Shown piece after piece: positions 60,498 through 64,000 of a DNA stretch of 64,000 bases. The first letter of the stretch is position 1; each line of letters begins with the position of its first letter. Location of the stretch: positions 70,662,926-70,726,925 of the forward strand of contig CM049309.1 of assembly GCA_026874595.1 (NCBI GenBank), in the 5' to 3' direction. Origin of the DNA: Sipunculus nudus (Eukaryota > Annelida > Sipuncula > Golfingiida > Sipunculidae). The position numbers were made by a program, and so were the translations under genes. Below the pieces are notes generated by a model. That model was given only the letters and a program-made list of their open reading frames with translations, did not search any database and was not told where the DNA came from.

Positions 60498-60589
60498 AAA
60501 TTTTCTTGCCCCACTCCCTCTGATTTCTTACTGTAAGAAAAAAATATCTTATGGCCTGATATTTTCTAGGGAGTGGGGCAAGAAAATTT
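60498..60589. repeat. Perfect 22-bp inverted repeat (stem-loop)
   Basis: Arms at 60498-60519 (begins AAATTTTCTTGCCCC) and 60568-60589 are exact reverse complements, with a 48-base loop. Fragments of the arm ('tttttcttgccatttggaaggaaag') recur at 63308-63400, on the other side of the H1 element. Confidence 0.9.
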
Positions 60590-60636
60590 TCTTGTTTAAT
60601 ATGGGAAAGAAAGTTTTTTCTTCTGATAAGATTTTT

Positions 60637-63284
60637 TAGCTCAGCTGACTATAAGTCATCTGAGCTATAGTCGTGGTCCATTGTCCGTCGTCCGTCCGTC
60701 TGTCCGTCCGTCCGTCCGTCCGTCCGTCCGTCCGTCCGTCCGTCCGTAGATGTGGCACGTTTTGAAACCGTAAGACCTAGGAATCCAAAATTCAGCATAA
60801 TGTTAGATGTCCCCAAGATCTCCTACCAAGCCGAAAACTGGGTCTTTTCAACTTCCTTCCTTTGAGAAATTAAGGAAAAACCTCAATTTTTTATTAAAAA
60901 CCTATTTTCACACTTCAGGACTGCCTAATATCAAAACAACTCATCTGTTTTTCCTCATATTTACCATAAATATTCCTCTATATAGTTCCTATGTACATTC
61001 AAGAAAATTTGTCTGTATTATATAATTTAAAAAAGTTATGGACCCAAACATAATGCATTTTTTAAAAAATCAGGAAAGATATTTGATCACTTAACACAAA
61101 ACATGTTAAAGCTATGGACCTTTTTTCCAGTAATATAACTTTAATTAATCAAAATTAAATTTTATACCCAAAATAAGATGAAAATCTTTTAAATTTTTTA
61201 AAATATTAATAAAAATAAAAAATTGGTACCTTAAATTTTGCCCAACTTTGACCATGGCACGTTTTTTTCATGTAAGTACTGTGGATTTAATTTTCACAGC
61301 ATGTTTTTGTTAGCTTTTCAACTGTTAACAGCAAAAATTTGAAACCAGTTGATCAAAAACTGTAGATTTTATTCAAGTTTTCAAGCACCATGTAACATAT
61401 TGTTTACATCAAGCTAGTGTTATGCAGTTTGCAAGAGCTCAGCTCCCCAGCTTCAGCTCTTAGTTCCTTAAATTCGGCATACAGTTAGATGTCTCCAAAA
61501 TCCCCTACCATGCCAAGAATTTAGTCACTAGGACTTAATACCTTCAAGATATTAATGAAAAACTTCATTTTTCCATTAAAAACCCATTGTTACACTTCAC
61601 GACTGCCTAATATCAAAACTACTGATCTGACTTTAATCATAAATAATGTACATATTTTTCATTCTCTATGCACATGCCAGAATGATGTCAGTATTGGGTA
61701 ATTGTTTTCAGTTATGGGCCCAAACATAATGCACTTTGTAAAAAATCAAGAAATATATTTACTCCCTTAACAAGGGGATTGCTGAAGCTAGAGATTTTTT
61801 GTCAGGGATGTAACATTATTTAATCAAGATTCAATTGAATACCCAAAATTAGTTATGAATTTTTCAAATTTTATAAGTTATTAGTATAAATGTAAAATTA
61901 GTAACTTAAATTTTACCCAACTTTGACCATGGCATGTTTTTTCCTGTGAGCACTGTTGATATAATTTTCATATCATGCACACATAAGGATTTCAGCTTTT
62001 AAGTTTAGAAAGCTGAAAGAAATTGGCCAAAAATTGTAGCTTTTATTAATGTTTTTTTGAGACCCTGTAAGACTTTGGCTCTCTTCAGCCCCTCTTGAGT
62101 CACCTGTATGTTGACCTTGTTGAACTTTCAGCAAATTATGCATGCTTGAGGCGAGGCATACAGGGGAATCCAGGCAGCTTATGGCCAGCCACAGTTGATC
62201 CAGGTGTTCAACCCAACTCATCTAGTAGTTTTAACCAACTACATAACAATAAACAATAAATTAATAAATTTTTATTGGTTTTTAATAAAAAATTAAAGAA
62301 AAATAGAAAAGGAATTTGTTATTTTATAATAACAGGAAATTAACTTGCAGTTACTGATGATATAAGAATCTTGTATTGATGGATAGAATGTCATGTATTC
62401 CAAATAACACCATGCAGTCACCTATGGTATTTTTCAGTTCAATTTTAATGATAAAGAAGTAAATCATATCATTCATTACTAATCATTAGGGATCATATGA
62501 AGGAAATTAATGATAGACAAAGATGCAGTTGATAATATTAATCTAGATTCCTACTGTGTCTAGTGTGTACATTGATGTGAAATTACCGGTAGTCCAAAAT
62601 GAATTTATTACAGTTATTTTTTAATATAAATAAAAGCCATAAAACCAGGTACTTATGATCATTATTTAAATGTGTGAATTTTGTATATTCTGGATTCTCA
62701 ACATCATTGTTTGGTGAAAACTGAATAAACACCAGACATGGTGCAAATGCTTTGCAAATGTATTTAAATACGAATATGATTATGTACTCCATTATAAAAT
62801 TTCTTGCATAAAGAATAGGAATTCAGGTAAAAATGAAAGTATATGAATACCAGTGCAAATACTTTCAAAATGTATTCATGAATGCATTCATGAATATATT
62901 CTTTAATATTATTTTAATAATCATTTCAGTTATATATCATTTTAAAAAATCATATGATTCTCTTATTATTTTTAATAAAAATTATATTTGGGACAATATT
63001 TGTTATTTTTTTTTAATTAATAGTTAAACCCTTATATTATATATTCTTCTTATAAGTTATATGGCCAAGTCAAAATCTGTGTGACAATAGTACTCCATTT
63101 GTTAATAAAATAAATGAAATCAATCCTCTTCCCTGTCTCCAAAGGTACTATCAAAATCATACATAAGCTAAACAACAACAACTCATAATACAGCTTATAT
63201 TTATTACCACACAAAACCAGCATGTCTAAATCATATTTTTTTATCATATATAACAGCTGAGCGTCGTGACCCATAGGTCCCTTG
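60637..63284 (+). mobile_element. H1 element copy 1g, full length (2.65 kb)
   Basis: 5' TTTTTTAGCTCAGCTGACT-ata-AGTCATCTGAGCT hairpin, 'ctatagtcgtggtccattg', and an expanded (GTCC)n tract to 60747; 3' CAGCTGAGCGTCGTGACCC, stem GACCCATAGGTC (63268-63279), CTTG before T-run. The inside has two related ~700-bp halves (e.g. 'ttaaattttgcccaactttgaccatggca' at 61231 and 61907). No transposase ORF. Confidence 0.75.
60689..60747. repeat. (GTCC)n tract of the H1 5' region
   Basis: About 13 near-perfect tetranucleotide repeats. Shorter versions lie at the same place in other H1, H4 and H5 copies, so this microsatellite belongs to the element. Confidence 0.9.
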
Positions 63285-63397
63285 TTTTTTCTTCATATAA
63301 GAACATTTTTCTTGCCATTTGGAAGGAAAGTTTTTATTCTGATAAGATTTTTTTTCTACCGATAAGATAATTTTTCTTGCTAATGTGAAAGAAAGTT

Positions 63398-63811
63398 TTT
63401 AGCTCAGCTGAATGTAAGTCAACTGAGGTATAGGAGTAGCTTTGTCCGTCATCCGTCCAGCCGTCCCACTGTCCGTCCATCAGGTCGTCTGGCCATTCAG
63501 TCGTCTGTTAGCAGGGCACTAACCATAACTGCTGGTCCTAGAAACTTCTAAGTGAAAATCCAGGGAGGTCAATAAAAAATCTTCTTGGAAACCTGAAATA
63601 AGGTCACTGGGTCCTCCATCCTCCGAGCTATGGGGCTTGTAAATAGCCCCAGAATAAAAATTTAATACAAAACCTCAGATATCTTGATAATTAATGCATA
63701 GATTGTCATGAAACTTGCCTTGATTATTAACCATGACTAGTTTTGTCAGTTCCCAAAAAGTGGTGGTGCCACCTGTATTTTTTCTTATTTTTATGAAAAT
63801 TTTTCTATTTT
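63398..63811 (+). mobile_element. H1 element copy 1h, 5' part
   Basis: Starts TTTTTAGCTCAGCTGAATGT with hairpin partner AAGTCAACTGAGG, a GTCCGTC tract, one H1 unit with GGTGGTGCCACC (63761), and is cut by another H1 5' end at ~63812. Confidence 0.7.
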
Positions 63812-64000
63812 TTAGCTCAGCTGACTATAAGTCATCTGAGCTATAGTCGTGGTCCATTGTCCGTCGTCCGTCCATCTGTCTTGCTGCCCGTCCGTCCGTC
63901 TGTCCGGATGTCCGTCCGTAAGACTGGCACGTTTTGACACCGTTGGACTTACGAATCTGAAATTCGGCATACAGTTAGATGTCCCCCAAATCTCCTACCA
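63812..64000 (+). mobile_element. H1 element copy 1i, 5' end, running out of the window
   Basis: TTTTTTAGCTCAGCTGACT-ata hairpin and 'ctatagtcgtggtccattg' as in copy 1g, followed by 'ggcatacagttagatgtccccc' as at 60795. It inserted in copy 1h in the same orientation. Confidence 0.75.

Overview
This is invertebrate (metazoan) nuclear DNA: A+T-rich, with short exons split by GT-AG introns, long gene-poor stretches and a very high load of nested DNA repeats. No bacterial-type operon, rRNA or CRISPR array is present. The repeat families, with Tc/pogo and hAT elements beside them, suggest a marine mollusc, most likely a bivalve; this is an impression, not a proof.

The one gene I can identify with confidence is a complete TMEM68 orthologue (ER glycerolipid acyltransferase) on the minus strand, eight coding exons from 19480 down to 12206, giving a 338-residue protein with every intron phase consistent. 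Repeats occupy its introns, most of all intron 2. About 4 kb upstream, at 23582, is a possible first coding exon of a divergent plus-strand gene next to a YY1-like motif, so 19.5-23.6 kb may hold a shared promoter. Between 56759 and 58850 two phase-compatible exons belong to an unrecognised plus-strand gene; the second exon's 3' boundary with its splice donor has been tandemly amplified into a roughly 1-kb array. A weak minus-strand first-exon candidate lies at 52117-52043.

Most other sequence is mobile DNA. Five families of non-autonomous elements (called H1 to H5 here) share one plan: a short inverted repeat at the 5' end, its partner subterminal at the 3' end, then a compact 3' stem-loop and a CTAG or CTTG terminus abutting T-rich flank. 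That is the layout described for Helentron-type rolling-circle elements and their non-autonomous derivatives. They nest in each other at 1-6.6 kb (H2 in H5, H5 and H4 in H1, H2 in H1), and the interrupted repeat units serve as visible empty sites. Several families carry internal tandem units and the perfect 12-bp palindrome GGTGGCGCCACC, found 13 times. H3 (32939-35829) carries eight 288-bp units, each with two nuclear-receptor-type direct repeats.

Cut-and-paste elements with visible ends are also present: a hAT element with a perfect 8-bp target duplication (20912-22107) and transposase remnants; a pogo/Tigger-like element (27759-30119) with TA duplication and a PCNA-box-like C-terminus; a 503-bp element with 6-bp duplication (47151-47653); and a 379-bp element with 5-bp duplication (53728-54106). 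A tRNA-derived SINE-like dimer lies at 38258-38503. The remaining stretches are mostly intergenic or intronic sequence in which I see no gene.
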